From: an uncultured cyanobacterium
Lineage (GTDB): Bacteria; Cyanobacteriota; Cyanobacteriia; PCC-6307; Cyanobiaceae
Reading direction: 5' to 3'
Assembly (NCBI GenBank): GCA_903934745.1
Contig: CAIZOZ010000570.1
Location: forward strand, 1-10,165
DNA length: 10,165 bases
The notes under the pieces: model-generated
What the model was told of the DNA's origin: nothing
What the model saw: only the letters and a program-made list of their open reading frames with translations
Database searches by the model: none
Translations under genes and position numbers: made by a program
Shown here: piece after piece, positions 1-5,690 of the stretch
Layout: the number at the start of each line of letters is the position of its first letter
How positions within the stretch are numbered: position 1 is the first letter of the stretch

Positions 1-2
1 CC

Positions 3-65
3 CGTCGCTACAGCCTCTGGGGCCTGCTGCCCCTACAACCCTCCCAACTGCTCCTGCTGCCATGA
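3..65 (+). CDS. C-terminal end of an unidentified upstream gene (partial)
   Basis: An open frame enters from the left edge and stops at the TGA at 63-65. The last residues read RRYSLWGLLPLQPSQLLLLP. The stop overlaps the ATG of the next gene in an ATGA arrangement (62-65), a common sign of translational coupling in compact operons. Twenty codons are too few to assign a family. The reading as coding rests only on the overlap and on the absence of earlier stops, so it could be chance. Confidence 0.35.
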   Translation, partial: RRYSLWGLLPLQPSQLLLLP

Positions 66-250
66 CCTCCGAACAGGCTGCCCAGCTGATCGATAACACG
101 CTCGATCTGGTGCACCAGCGCCTGCAGGATCTGGAAGCCCAGGCTCTGAGCCAGGAGCACCGTGCCTTGGCGGCCGAATTCCGGGAATGGCGCCATCCCT
201 CCGGTGGCCATATCGATCTGATGGTGTTTCCGGGGTTGACCAACACCTGA
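62..250 (+). CDS. Small hypothetical protein (62 aa)
   Basis: This is a short complete frame with an ATG start overlapping the preceding stop by four bases. The product is soluble-looking and acidic/amphipathic. Residues 1-45 (MTSEQAAQLIDNTLDLVHQR onward) should form one or two long helices rich in Gln, Leu and Glu. A more hydrophobic tail containing HPSGGHIDLMVFPG follows. There is no signal peptide, membrane segment or metal motif. I do not recognise the family and give no function. The coupled start and the ordinary amino-acid make-up, unlike the Arg/Pro/Ala-rich shadow frames around it, favour a real gene. It probably belongs to the same transcript as the gene cut by the left edge; mnmE starts about 140 nt further on. 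Confidence 0.55.
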   Translation: MTSEQAAQLIDNTLDLVHQRLQDLEAQALSQEHRALAAEFREWRHPSGGHIDLMVFPGLTNT

Positions 251-273
251 GGCAGGTTCTCTGGCCCCTCGCC

Positions 274-301
274 CTGGCCGCTGGCCTCTGGCCGCTGGCT
301 G
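274..301 (+). repeat. 14-bp direct repeat, two copies
   Basis: The 12-mer CTGGCCGCTGGC occurs at 274-285 and again at 288-299 in adjacent 14-bp units that differ only in the last two bases (CT, TG). It lies in the non-coding gap between the small hypothetical gene and mnmE. It looks like simple slippage-type duplication in GC-rich spacer DNA; no function is implied. Confidence 0.6.
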
Positions 302-304
302 CCG

Positions 305-320
305 GCGCCGCTCACGGCGC
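305..320 (+). terminator. Hairpin between the small hypothetical gene and mnmE
   Basis: GCGCCG (305-310), loop CTCA and CGGCGC (315-320) form a perfect 6-bp GC stem. No T-tract follows, so a classical Rho-independent terminator is not shown. It may be an attenuating or 3'-end-stabilising hairpin, or a chance structure in GC-rich DNA. Confidence 0.25.
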
Positions 321-386
321 TGCGCCTCCAACCTGCATCGGTCGGTGGGGGCGGAGACTGGCTCCTGACCGGATGCGAGCACGTCA

Positions 387-1841
387 GTGTCACCCGAGGG
401 GTTGCCAGTGGAGCCACAGGCGCAGGAGTCGGCGCCTCCATCAGGGTTTAGTGAGGCCCTGCCGCCTGGTGGCAACACGATCGCCGCCATTGCCACGGCA
501 GTGGCCGCCGGCGAGGGCAGTGTGGCGATCGTGCGGCTCTCGGGCCCCCAGGCCGAGGCGATCGGTCGTCGCCTGTTCCTGGCCGCGGGTCGGCAGGAAT
601 GGGCCAGCCACCGGGTGCTCTACGGCCATGTGCTCGATCCGGCCAGCGGTGAGCGGGTGGATGAGGCGCTGCTGCTGCTGATGCGGGCGCCCCGCAGTTT
701 CACCCGTGAAGACGTGGTGGAGCTGCATTGCCATGGCGGCCTGGAGACGGTGCGGCGGGTGCTGGAGCTGGTGCTGGCCGCCGGGGCGCGGCGGGCCGCT
801 GCCGGTGAGTTCAGCCAGCGGGCTTTTCTGAATGGGCGCCTTGATCTCACCCGGGCCGAGGCGATGGTGGCGCTGATCACGGCCCGCAGCCGCCGGGCGG
901 CCCAGCTGGCGATGGCGGGCCTGGATGGCGGCGTGCAGCGCCGGATCTCCGCCCTGCGGGAGCGCCTGCTGGATCAACTGGCCGAACTGGAGGCGCGGGT
1001 GGATTTCGAGGAAGATCTGCCACCGCTCGATGGCGTGGCGGTGGTGGCCGAGCTGGTGGCGGTGCGCGCCGAGCTGGAGGCCCTGGTGGCCGAGGGCCAG
1101 CAGGGCGAACGGCTCAGCCAGGGCTTGCGGGTGGCGATCGTCGGTCGGCCCAATGTGGGCAAGAGCAGCCTGCTCAACCTGCTGAGCCGCCGTGATCGGG
1201 CGATCGTGACCGATTGGCCTGGCACCACCCGCGATCTGCTCGAGAGCGAGCTGGTGCTTGAGGGGGTGCCGCTCACCTTGGTGGACACCGCCGGCATCCG
1301 CGCCACCGAAGATCCGCTGGAACGGCTGGGGATTGAACGCAGCCACCGGGCCCTCGCCGCCGCCGATGCGGTGCTGCTGCTGTTCGATCTGACGGCCGGC
1401 TGGACCAGTGCTGACGAGGCCCTGCGGCAGTTGGTACCCGCCGGCGTGCCGCTGCTGCTGGTGGGTAACAAGGCGGATCTGCTGCTGGAGGAGGCGCTGC
1501 CGGCCCCGTCGGCAGCCGGCCAGGCCCAGCCAGCGGATGTGGTGATCAGTGCCCTGCGCGGGGAGGGGCGGGAGCCGCTGGCGGCGCTGCTGCTGCAACG
1601 TTGTGGTCTGGGTGATGTCACCGGTCTGCAGGTGGCGCTCAATGCCCGCCAGCGGGATCTGGCGGCAGGAGCTGCCACCGCCCTGGCGGCCAGCCTGGCG
1701 GCGGCTGAGCAGCAGCTGCCCTGGGATTTCTGGACGATCGATCTGCGTGGTGCCGTGCGTCAGCTGGGTGAGATCACTGGCGAGGAGGTGAGTGAGGCGG
1801 TGCTGGATCGGGTGTTCGCGCGCTTCTGCATTGGCAAGTGA
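387..1841 (+). CDS. mnmE: tRNA uridine-5-carboxymethylaminomethyl(34) synthesis GTPase MnmE
   Basis: With MnmG, MnmE installs the cmnm5 group on the wobble uridine (U34) of certain tRNAs; it is a dimeric, K+-stimulated GTPase of the cytosol. The N-terminal formyl-THF-binding domain begins near NTIAAIATA (residue 30) and includes the ELHCHGG segment. A helical domain follows, with the inserted G domain near residues 240-400. G1 is GRPNVGKSS (253-261), the G2/switch region is DWPGTTRD, G3 is DTAG (300-303) and G4 is NKAD (361-364). The protein ends in FCIGK, the diagnostic C-terminal Cys motif. At 484 aa it is slightly long because of a Pro/Glu-rich N-terminal extension. An in-frame stop at 366-368 limits the start to GTG 387 or GTG 408. 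GTG 408 has GAGGGG (394-399) at good spacing and may be the true one (477 aa). The function is certain; only the start is open. Confidence 0.97.
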   Translation: MSPEGLPVEPQAQESAPPSGFSEALPPGGNTIAAIATAVAAGEGSVAIVRLSGPQAEAIGRRLFLAAGRQEWASHRVLYGHVLDPASGERVDEALLLLMRAPRSFTREDVVELHCHGGLETVRRVLELVLAAGARRAAAGEFSQRAFLNGRLDLTRAEAMVALITARSRRAAQLAMAGLDGGVQRRISALRERLLDQLAELEARVDFEEDLPPLDGVAVVAELVAVRAELEALVAEGQQGERLSQGLRVAIVGRPNVGKSSLLNLLSRRDRAIVTDWPGTTRDLLESELVLEGVPLTLVDTAGIRATEDPLERLGIERSHRALAAADAVLLLFDLTAGWTSADEALRQLVPAGVPLLLVGNKADLLLEEALPAPSAAGQAQPADVVISALRGEGREPLAALLLQRCGLGDVTGLQVALNARQRDLAAGAATALAASLAAAEQQLPWDFWTIDLRGAVRQLGEITGEEVSEAVLDRVFARFCIGK

Positions 1842-1856
1842 CCTGGCAATGAGCAG

Positions 1857-1880
1857 CGGAACAGCCGCCGCGCTGTTCCG
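1857..1880 (+). terminator. Hairpin just after mnmE
   Basis: CGGAACAGC (1857-1865) and GCTGTTCCG (1872-1880) are perfect reverse complements around a 6-nt loop. This 9-bp GC-rich stem lies 15 nt after the mnmE stop. No U-run follows, so it may act as a weak or factor-assisted terminator, or protect the mRNA 3' end. It is the clearest hairpin I found in the window. Confidence 0.5.
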
Positions 1881-1899
1881 GGCCAGGGGGCGCTGAGGG

Positions 1900-1941
1900 G
1901 CTGGCCCTTCCGGCTCCGCCGCTGGCCCTTCCGGCTCCGCC
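1900..1941 (+). repeat. 21-bp perfect tandem duplication upstream of nadC
   Basis: The 21-bp unit at 1900-1920 (it begins GCTGGCCCTTCC) is repeated exactly at 1921-1941, and GCTGG starts a third copy. It ends 9 nt before the nadC ATG at 1951. The unit is in frame with nadC and free of stops (AGPSGSA per unit), but no start codon lies between it and the TGA at 1894-1896, so it is most likely untranslated. It is a candidate polymorphic site affecting the nadC leader. Confidence 0.8.
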
Positions 1942-1950
1942 GCTGGTTGG

Positions 1951-2847
1951 ATGGGCCCTCCTGCCACCGATGCGGAGCCGATGGCGCCCTCGCTCTCCTT
2001 CACCCCTGCCCTCACCCGCCAGTTGGCCGCCTGGTTGGAGGAAGATCTGGGCCGCGGTGATCTCACGGCGCCGGCGTTGATCGGCTGCTGGGGCCGGGCC
2101 GGTTGGATCGCCCGCCGCGATGGGGTGTTCTGCGGTGGGGTGCTGCTCGAGCCCCTGTTGGCGCTGCTGGATGCGCGCTGCCAGGTGGCGCTGCTGGTGG
2201 AGGACGGTGAGCCGGTGCGGACCGGTCAGCGCTTGCTGGAACTGGAAGGGCCGGCGGCGGCCCTGGTGGCGGTGGAACGCACGGCCCTGAATCTGGCCAT
2301 GCGGCTCTCCGGCATCGCCACGGCCACCGCCGAGCTGGTGGCGCTGCTGGCGGGCCGTGGTGTCGGCCTGGCCGACACCCGCAAGACCACACCGGGCCTG
2401 CGGGTGTTGGAGAAGTACGCCAGTCGCTGCGGCGGTGGCCTCAACCACCGCTTCGGGCTCGATGACGCGGCCATGCTCAAGGAAAACCACCTGGCCTGGG
2501 GCGGCGGGGTGGCGACGGCGGTGGCGGCGGTGCGGGCCAACGCTCCCTGGCCGGCGCGGTTGATCGTCGAGGCGGAAACCGAGGCGGAGGCCCGGGCGGC
2601 GGTGGCGGCTGGCGCCGATGCGGTGCTGCTCGATGGCTTCGAGCCGGCGGCTCTGGGGGCGATCGTGCCCGCCCTGCGCGCCCTGGCGGCTCAGCGGGGA
2701 TCGGCGGTCGTGCTGGAGGCCTCCGGCGTCGAGCCCGGTCGACTGGCGGCCTATGCCAGTAGCGGCATCGATCTGATCTCCACCAGTGCCCCGGTCACCC
2801 GCAGTGCCTGGCTGGACATCAGCATGCGCTTCGAGCCGCTGAGCTGA
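1951..2847 (+). CDS. nadC: Nicotinate-nucleotide pyrophosphorylase (quinolinate phosphoribosyltransferase)
   Basis: NadC converts quinolinate and PRPP to nicotinate mononucleotide, CO2 and pyrophosphate in de novo NAD synthesis in the cytosol. The N-terminal alpha/beta domain starts near LAAWLEEDLGRGDLTAPAL. The barrel carries ERTALNLAMRLSGIAT, DTRKTTPGLR (142-151) and NHRFGLDDAAMLKENH (165-180), the substrate-binding Arg/Lys/His set of the family. EAETEAEA, the DAVLLDGF strand and the closing GIDLISTSAPVTRSAWLDISMRF segment (read as two pieces) follow. The 298-aa length is normal to slightly long. An internal ATG at 1981, preceded by GGAG (1974-1977), would give 288 aa and matches the usual family start about as well. 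It lies about 110 nt after mnmE, beyond a hairpin and a tandem repeat, so joint transcription is possible but not shown. Confidence 0.97.
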   Translation: MGPPATDAEPMAPSLSFTPALTRQLAAWLEEDLGRGDLTAPALIGCWGRAGWIARRDGVFCGGVLLEPLLALLDARCQVALLVEDGEPVRTGQRLLELEGPAAALVAVERTALNLAMRLSGIATATAELVALLAGRGVGLADTRKTTPGLRVLEKYASRCGGGLNHRFGLDDAAMLKENHLAWGGGVATAVAAVRANAPWPARLIVEAETEAEARAAVAAGADAVLLDGFEPAALGAIVPALRALAAQRGSAVVLEASGVEPGRLAAYASSGIDLISTSAPVTRSAWLDISMRFEPLS

Positions 2848-2862
2848 GCGACGGCGCGTCGC
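2848..2862 (+). terminator. Small hairpin abutting the nadC stop
   Basis: GCGAC (2848-2852), loop GGCGC and GTCGC (2858-2862) give a perfect 5-bp stem starting at the base after the nadC stop. It is short and has no T-tract, so a terminator role is only suggested by its position. Confidence 0.25.
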
Positions 2863-2883
2863 AGCCAGTGAGAGCCTGCTGAG

Positions 2884-2896
2884 TGTTCTGTGAACA
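2884..2896 (+). promoter_or_regulatory. Inverted repeat TGTTC-TGT-GAACA upstream of grrP
   Basis: A perfect 5-bp inverted repeat with a 3-nt centre lies in the 133-bp nadC-grrP gap, 84 nt before the grrP start, on the most A/T-rich part of that gap. Size and symmetry suit a dimeric repressor or activator site. It matches neither the NtcA consensus (GTA-N8-TAC) nor the cyanobacterial LexA box that I know. No convincing -35/-10 pair is visible, so the operator reading is inference only. Confidence 0.25.
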
Positions 2897-2980
2897 ATCG
2901 CCCTGGCTGGCGCCGAAGTCCTGACAGGCGCCGCTGTTGTCGCCAAGCTGGGTGATCTTCTCTGCCGCGAGCTGCTTTCC

Positions 2981-3919
2981 GTGCCGCGAAACCCCGTGTC
3001 CCGCCTTCTCCCGGCCACCCTCAGCCTGCTGGCTGCCCTGGCGCCGATGGCCCAGGCCCGAGCCGAAGGCGTCGTGGAGCGGGTGGCTCGCAGCGGCGAG
3101 CTCGTCCTGGTTGGCATCCCTGAAGCCTCGCCGCTGCTCAGCCTCAATGCCAAGGGAGAGCCCCAGGGCTATGGCGTGGCGGTGGCCCGGCAGATCCAGG
3201 CCGAATTGTCGACCGCCGTGGGGCGTCCGGTGACGCTGCGTTTTGAGGCGGTCAAGGATGGGGCGGCCCTCGGCCAGCGCATTGCCACGGGTAAGGCAGA
3301 TCTGGCCTGCGGCGTGCCCTTCACCTGGGAACGGGATGCCCATTTGGATTACTCCCTGCCGATCGGCCTCTCGGGGCTGCGCCTGCTGGCTCCGGTCGGT
3401 CGCTTTGATGGCGCTCCGGCCGGACTGAGCGGCCGTCGCATCGGGGTGGTGGCCAACTCCCTGGCCGCCACCGAACTGCAGGGCATGCAGCCGGCGGCCA
3501 TCGCTGTGCCTTTCGCCAATCTCGGGGCTGCGGTGGCCGCCCTCAAGGCCGGCACGGTGGCGGGGGTGATCGGCGACAGCCTGGTGCTGGCCGGCCTGGC
3601 CCGCACTCAGGGCGTTTCCGGCCTCACGCTGACCCCGGAGGAGCCCTACGAGCGTTTCGCGATCGCCTGTCTGGTGCCGGAGAACGACTCCGCCTTCCGC
3701 AACCTGGTGAATCTGGCCATCGCTCGCCTGCTGCAGGGTTATCTCGATGGCCAGCCGGAGGCGGTGGCGGCCATCGATCGCTGGGTGGGACCGGGCAGCA
3801 GCGTCAACCTCTCCGCTGATCTCATCCGCACCTACTTCGAAACGGTGCTGCTCGGGGTGGAGGCCCTCCGTCCCCTGCCGGCCACCACCTCCAGTGGCAG
3901 CAGCCGTCCGGGCTCCTGA
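2981..3919 (+). CDS. grrP: Extracellular substrate-binding-like orphan protein GrrP
   Basis: The 312-aa product has an N-terminal signal peptide: basic n-region (R3, R8), hydrophobic LLPATLSLLAALAPMA and a cleavage-like AQARA at 24-28. The mature part looks like a type-3 periplasmic solute-binding protein (SBP_bac_3): it opens with RSGELVLVGIPEASPLLSL, then GYGVAVARQIQAEL, GKADLACGVPFTWERDAHLDYSLP and GRRIGVVANS. Such proteins bind amino acids for ABC importers, but no permease or ATPase is nearby. Instead it sits directly upstream of grrA and grrM, which matches the orphan GRRM-associated binding protein named GrrP. Its ligand is unknown. It may hold the mature GrrA product or act in the periplasm beside it; that is inference. 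GTG 2981 is the first possible start after the in-frame stop at 2891-2893; GTG 2996 is an alternative. The C terminus is a Thr/Ser/Pro-rich tail. No strong ribosome-binding site is visible. Confidence 0.88.
   Translation: MPRNPVSRLLPATLSLLAALAPMAQARAEGVVERVARSGELVLVGIPEASPLLSLNAKGEPQGYGVAVARQIQAELSTAVGRPVTLRFEAVKDGAALGQRIATGKADLACGVPFTWERDAHLDYSLPIGLSGLRLLAPVGRFDGAPAGLSGRRIGVVANSLAATELQGMQPAAIAVPFANLGAAVAALKAGTVAGVIGDSLVLAGLARTQGVSGLTLTPEEPYERFAIACLVPENDSAFRNLVNLAIARLLQGYLDGQPEAVAAIDRWVGPGSSVNLSADLIRTYFETVLLGVEALRPLPATTSSGSSRPGS
3659..3666. repeat. HIP1 octamer GCGATCGC
   Basis: This is an exact copy of the palindrome over-represented in many cyanobacterial genomes, inside grrP. Two further copies lie at 5769-5776 and 8899-8906. 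Confidence 0.8.
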
Positions 3920-3954
3920 GTGTCCCGGGAGAGTTCATCTCCTCACGATTCCTT

Positions 3955-3980
3955 CTTTCCGTTCTTCCTTTCCGTTCTTC
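3955..3980 (+). repeat. 13-bp perfect tandem repeat in a polypyrimidine tract ahead of grrA
   Basis: CTTTCCGTTCTTC occurs at 3955-3967 and immediately again at 3968-3980. The 26-bp block has only two purines (the two G). It lies in the 84-bp grrP-grrA gap, 23 nt before the grrA ATG, in a context otherwise rich in G and C. As RNA it would be an unstructured C/U-rich leader segment. A regulatory or RNA-binding role is possible but unproven. Confidence 0.7.
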
Positions 3981-4003
3981 GTCCCGTTTGCGGCCCTGCT
4001 CCG

Positions 4004-4414
4004 ATGGCGTTTCTCTCCCGTTCCCGCCTGTTCGGCATTCTGCTGATCGTGGCCTCGCTGCCGATGGATCCCGGCGTGGCCCTGGCCACCGCGATGGTCC
4101 GCAGCGATGCGGCTCCCAGTGCTGAGCCCGCCGCCGGCAGCGTCGAAGCCCGGCTGCGCCGGATTGCCCGGGCTGTCCGCGAGCAGGAGGTGGATCCCGC
4201 CACCGGCAAGATCGGCAGCGATGCACTGTCGCTGGTGATTCTTGGCCCTGGCGGTATTGGCTGGGGCAACGGTGGCTTTGCCAATGGTGGCTTTTATAAC
4301 GGCGGCTTCCAGAACGGCGGCTTCTACAACGGCGGCTTCCGCAATGGTGGTTTCGCCAATGGTGGTTTCCGCAACGGCGGCTTCCGCAACGGTGGTTTCC
4401 GCAACTCCTGGTAA
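4004..4414 (+). CDS. grrA: GrrA: Gly-rich-repeat RiPP precursor, substrate of GrrM
   Basis: This 136-aa precursor is of the rSAM-associated Gly-rich-repeat (GrrA/OscA) type. Residues 1-28 look like a signal peptide: SRSR, hydrophobic LFGILLIVASL and the cleavage-like VALA. A leader helix follows, SVEARLRRIARAVREQ (46-61), resembling the conserved segment of the family. A short linker contains GPGG (81-84). The core starts at W87 and continues as nine NGGFX pentapeptides, X being A, Y, Q, Y, R, A, R, R, R, and ends in NSW at 134-136. This makes ten aromatic-X-Asn triplets: W87-G-N89, then Phe at 92, 97, 102, 107, 112, 117, 122, 127 and 132. GrrM-family enzymes are known to join the aromatic ring to the beta-carbon of the third residue, giving three-residue cyclophanes. 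The frame stays open up to a GTG at 3920, but ATG 4004 gives the family-like N terminus. grrM follows after 5 nt. Confidence 0.93.
   Translation: MAFLSRSRLFGILLIVASLPMDPGVALATAMVRSDAAPSAEPAAGSVEARLRRIARAVREQEVDPATGKIGSDALSLVILGPGGIGWGNGGFANGGFYNGGFQNGGFYNGGFRNGGFANGGFRNGGFRNGGFRNSW
4268..4402 (+). repeat. Nine 15-bp repeats encoding the NGGFX core array of GrrA
   Basis: Nine in-frame 15-bp units run without spacing changes; each encodes Asn-Gly-Gly-Phe-X. Units differ mainly in the X codon and in synonymous third positions (GGT/GGC, TTT/TTC, AAT/AAC). Units 5 (4328-4342) and 8 (4373-4387) are identical, and units 6 and 7 share AATGGTGGTTTC. This suggests internal duplication followed by some synonymous drift, with the protein pattern under selection. 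Confidence 0.95.
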
Positions 4415-4419
4415 CGGCC

Positions 4420-5568
4420 GTGGCCACCCCGCCCTTTGGGCCCGTGCGGCTGCTGGTGCTGCAGCCCACCCCCTTCTGCAACCTCGATTGCGATTACTGC
4501 TATCTCCCCAACCGGGACGATCGCAGCCGCCTGTCCCTGGAGATTCTGGAGGCGGCCCTGGAGCGGGTTCTGGAGAGCCCCTACGTCGAGGGTGGCTTCA
4601 CGTTGCTCTGGCATGCCGGTGAACCGCTCACCGTGCCGATGGCCTTTTACGACGCCGCCACCGACTGCATCCGCCAGGTGTTGGCGCGCCGCGGACTGCC
4701 CCCCGAGACCATCGTCCAATCGCTGCAGACCAACGCCACCGTGATCGATGCGGCCTGGTGCGACTGCTTGATCCGCAACGGCATCCATGTGGGGGTGTCG
4801 ATGGATGGCCCCGCCTTCCTGCACGACGCCCATCGCCGCACCCGCACCGGCCTCGGCAGTCATGCGGCCACGCTGCGCGGTATCGGCTGGCTGCAGCGCC
4901 GTGGCATTCCCTTCCAGGTGATCTGCGTGCTCACCGCCGATGCCCTCGATCAGGCCGACGCCCTGTTCGACTTCTTCAGCGGCCACGGCATCAACAACGT
5001 CGGCTTCAACATGGAGGAAACCGAAGGCGAGAACGCCCAGTCCACCCTGGAGCGGCCGGATGGCGAGCGTCGCTACCGGGCTTTCCTGGAGCGGCTCTGG
5101 CAGCGGATGAGCGAACGGCCTGGTGTGATGCGGCTGCGGGAGTTCGATGGCATCGCCAGCCTGGCCTGCAGCGATGAGCGCCTGCAGAACACCGACATGA
5201 ACGCCCCGTTTGCGATCGTCAACGTGGATGCCCGCGGCCAGGTTTCCACCTTTGATCCCGAGCTGCTCTCGGTGCAGACCGAGGCTTACGGCGATTTCAG
5301 CTTCGGCAATGTGCTGCAGCACAGCCTGGCCGAGCTGGCGGACACGCCCAAGTTCCAGCGGGTGCTGGCGGAGATCAGCTCCGGGGTGGAGCGCTGCCGC
5401 CAGAGCTGCGGTTACTTCGGCCTCTGCGGCGGTGGCGCCGGCAGCAACAAGTACTGGGAGCACGGCACGTTTGATTGCAGCGTCACCCAGGCCTGCCGCT
5501 ACCGCATCCAGCTGGTGGCGGATGTGGTGCTGGCCGGCATGGAGCAGCAATTGGGACTGGTGGCCTGA
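4420..5568 (+). CDS. grrM: Cyclophane-forming radical SAM/SPASM peptide maturase GrrM
   Basis: GrrM is the enzyme that modifies GrrA, by radical S-adenosylmethionine chemistry in the cytosol. The radical SAM cluster motif is CNLDCDYCY (Cys 20, 24, 27). The GGE-like SAM motif reads WHAGEP (64-69), followed by SLQTNAT and GVSMDGP segments typical of the anSME/SPASM branch. The C terminus is a SPASM-type auxiliary-cluster domain with Cys 326, 330, 336, 353 and 359 (ERCRQSCGYFGLCGGG region) and an upstream Cys near 250. At 382 aa it fits the GrrM/OscB family; I see no separate PqqD-like recognition domain. GTG 4420 lies 5 nt after the grrA stop with no clear ribosome-binding site, so coupled translation is likely. 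Neighbours grrP and grrA complete the cassette. Known relatives crosslink aromatic residues to Asn within aromatic-X-Asn motifs; exact activity here is inferred. Confidence 0.94.
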   Translation: MATPPFGPVRLLVLQPTPFCNLDCDYCYLPNRDDRSRLSLEILEAALERVLESPYVEGGFTLLWHAGEPLTVPMAFYDAATDCIRQVLARRGLPPETIVQSLQTNATVIDAAWCDCLIRNGIHVGVSMDGPAFLHDAHRRTRTGLGSHAATLRGIGWLQRRGIPFQVICVLTADALDQADALFDFFSGHGINNVGFNMEETEGENAQSTLERPDGERRYRAFLERLWQRMSERPGVMRLREFDGIASLACSDERLQNTDMNAPFAIVNVDARGQVSTFDPELLSVQTEAYGDFSFGNVLQHSLAELADTPKFQRVLAEISSGVERCRQSCGYFGLCGGGAGSNKYWEHGTFDCSVTQACRYRIQLVADVVLAGMEQQLGLVA

Positions 5569-5690
5569 GCCCAGCAGCGGCGATCGAGCCCCAGCCACAT
5601 CGGTAGCTAGAGGCATGGAGGCGGCGCGAGGGGGGATGATCAGAGCGGTGCCGGCCGATGCAGGTGCCCCGCCGGTTGTTTCTGCTGCCC

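Noticed and set aside
441..2066. Long - strand open frame opposite mnmE
   Set aside because: Gln/Arg/His-rich translation with no motif; it is the antisense shadow of a certain mnmE gene in GC-rich DNA.
1774..3153. Long - strand open frame across nadC
   Set aside because: Low-complexity Arg/Gly/Gln translation opposite an unambiguous nadC; no family features.
3920..4003. GTG at 3920 as the grrA start
   Set aside because: It would put 28 residues (including DSFFPFFLSVLRP) encoded by the polypyrimidine repeat ahead of a good signal peptide; ATG 4004 fits the family N terminus better.
4268..4402. CRISPR-like or minisatellite reading of the 15-bp repeats
   Set aside because: Units are contiguous with no spacers, in frame and protein-coding; no cas genes are present.
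4242..4622. + strand frame overlapping grrA and grrM (Ala/Ser/Val-rich)
   Set aside because: It is the out-of-frame reading of the 15-bp repeats and the grrM start; no independent evidence.
4324..5616. 430-codon - strand open frame opposite grrM, ending in PPLRKPPL-type repeats
   Set aside because: The repeats are just the antisense reading of the grrA array; the + strand has clear radical SAM motifs.
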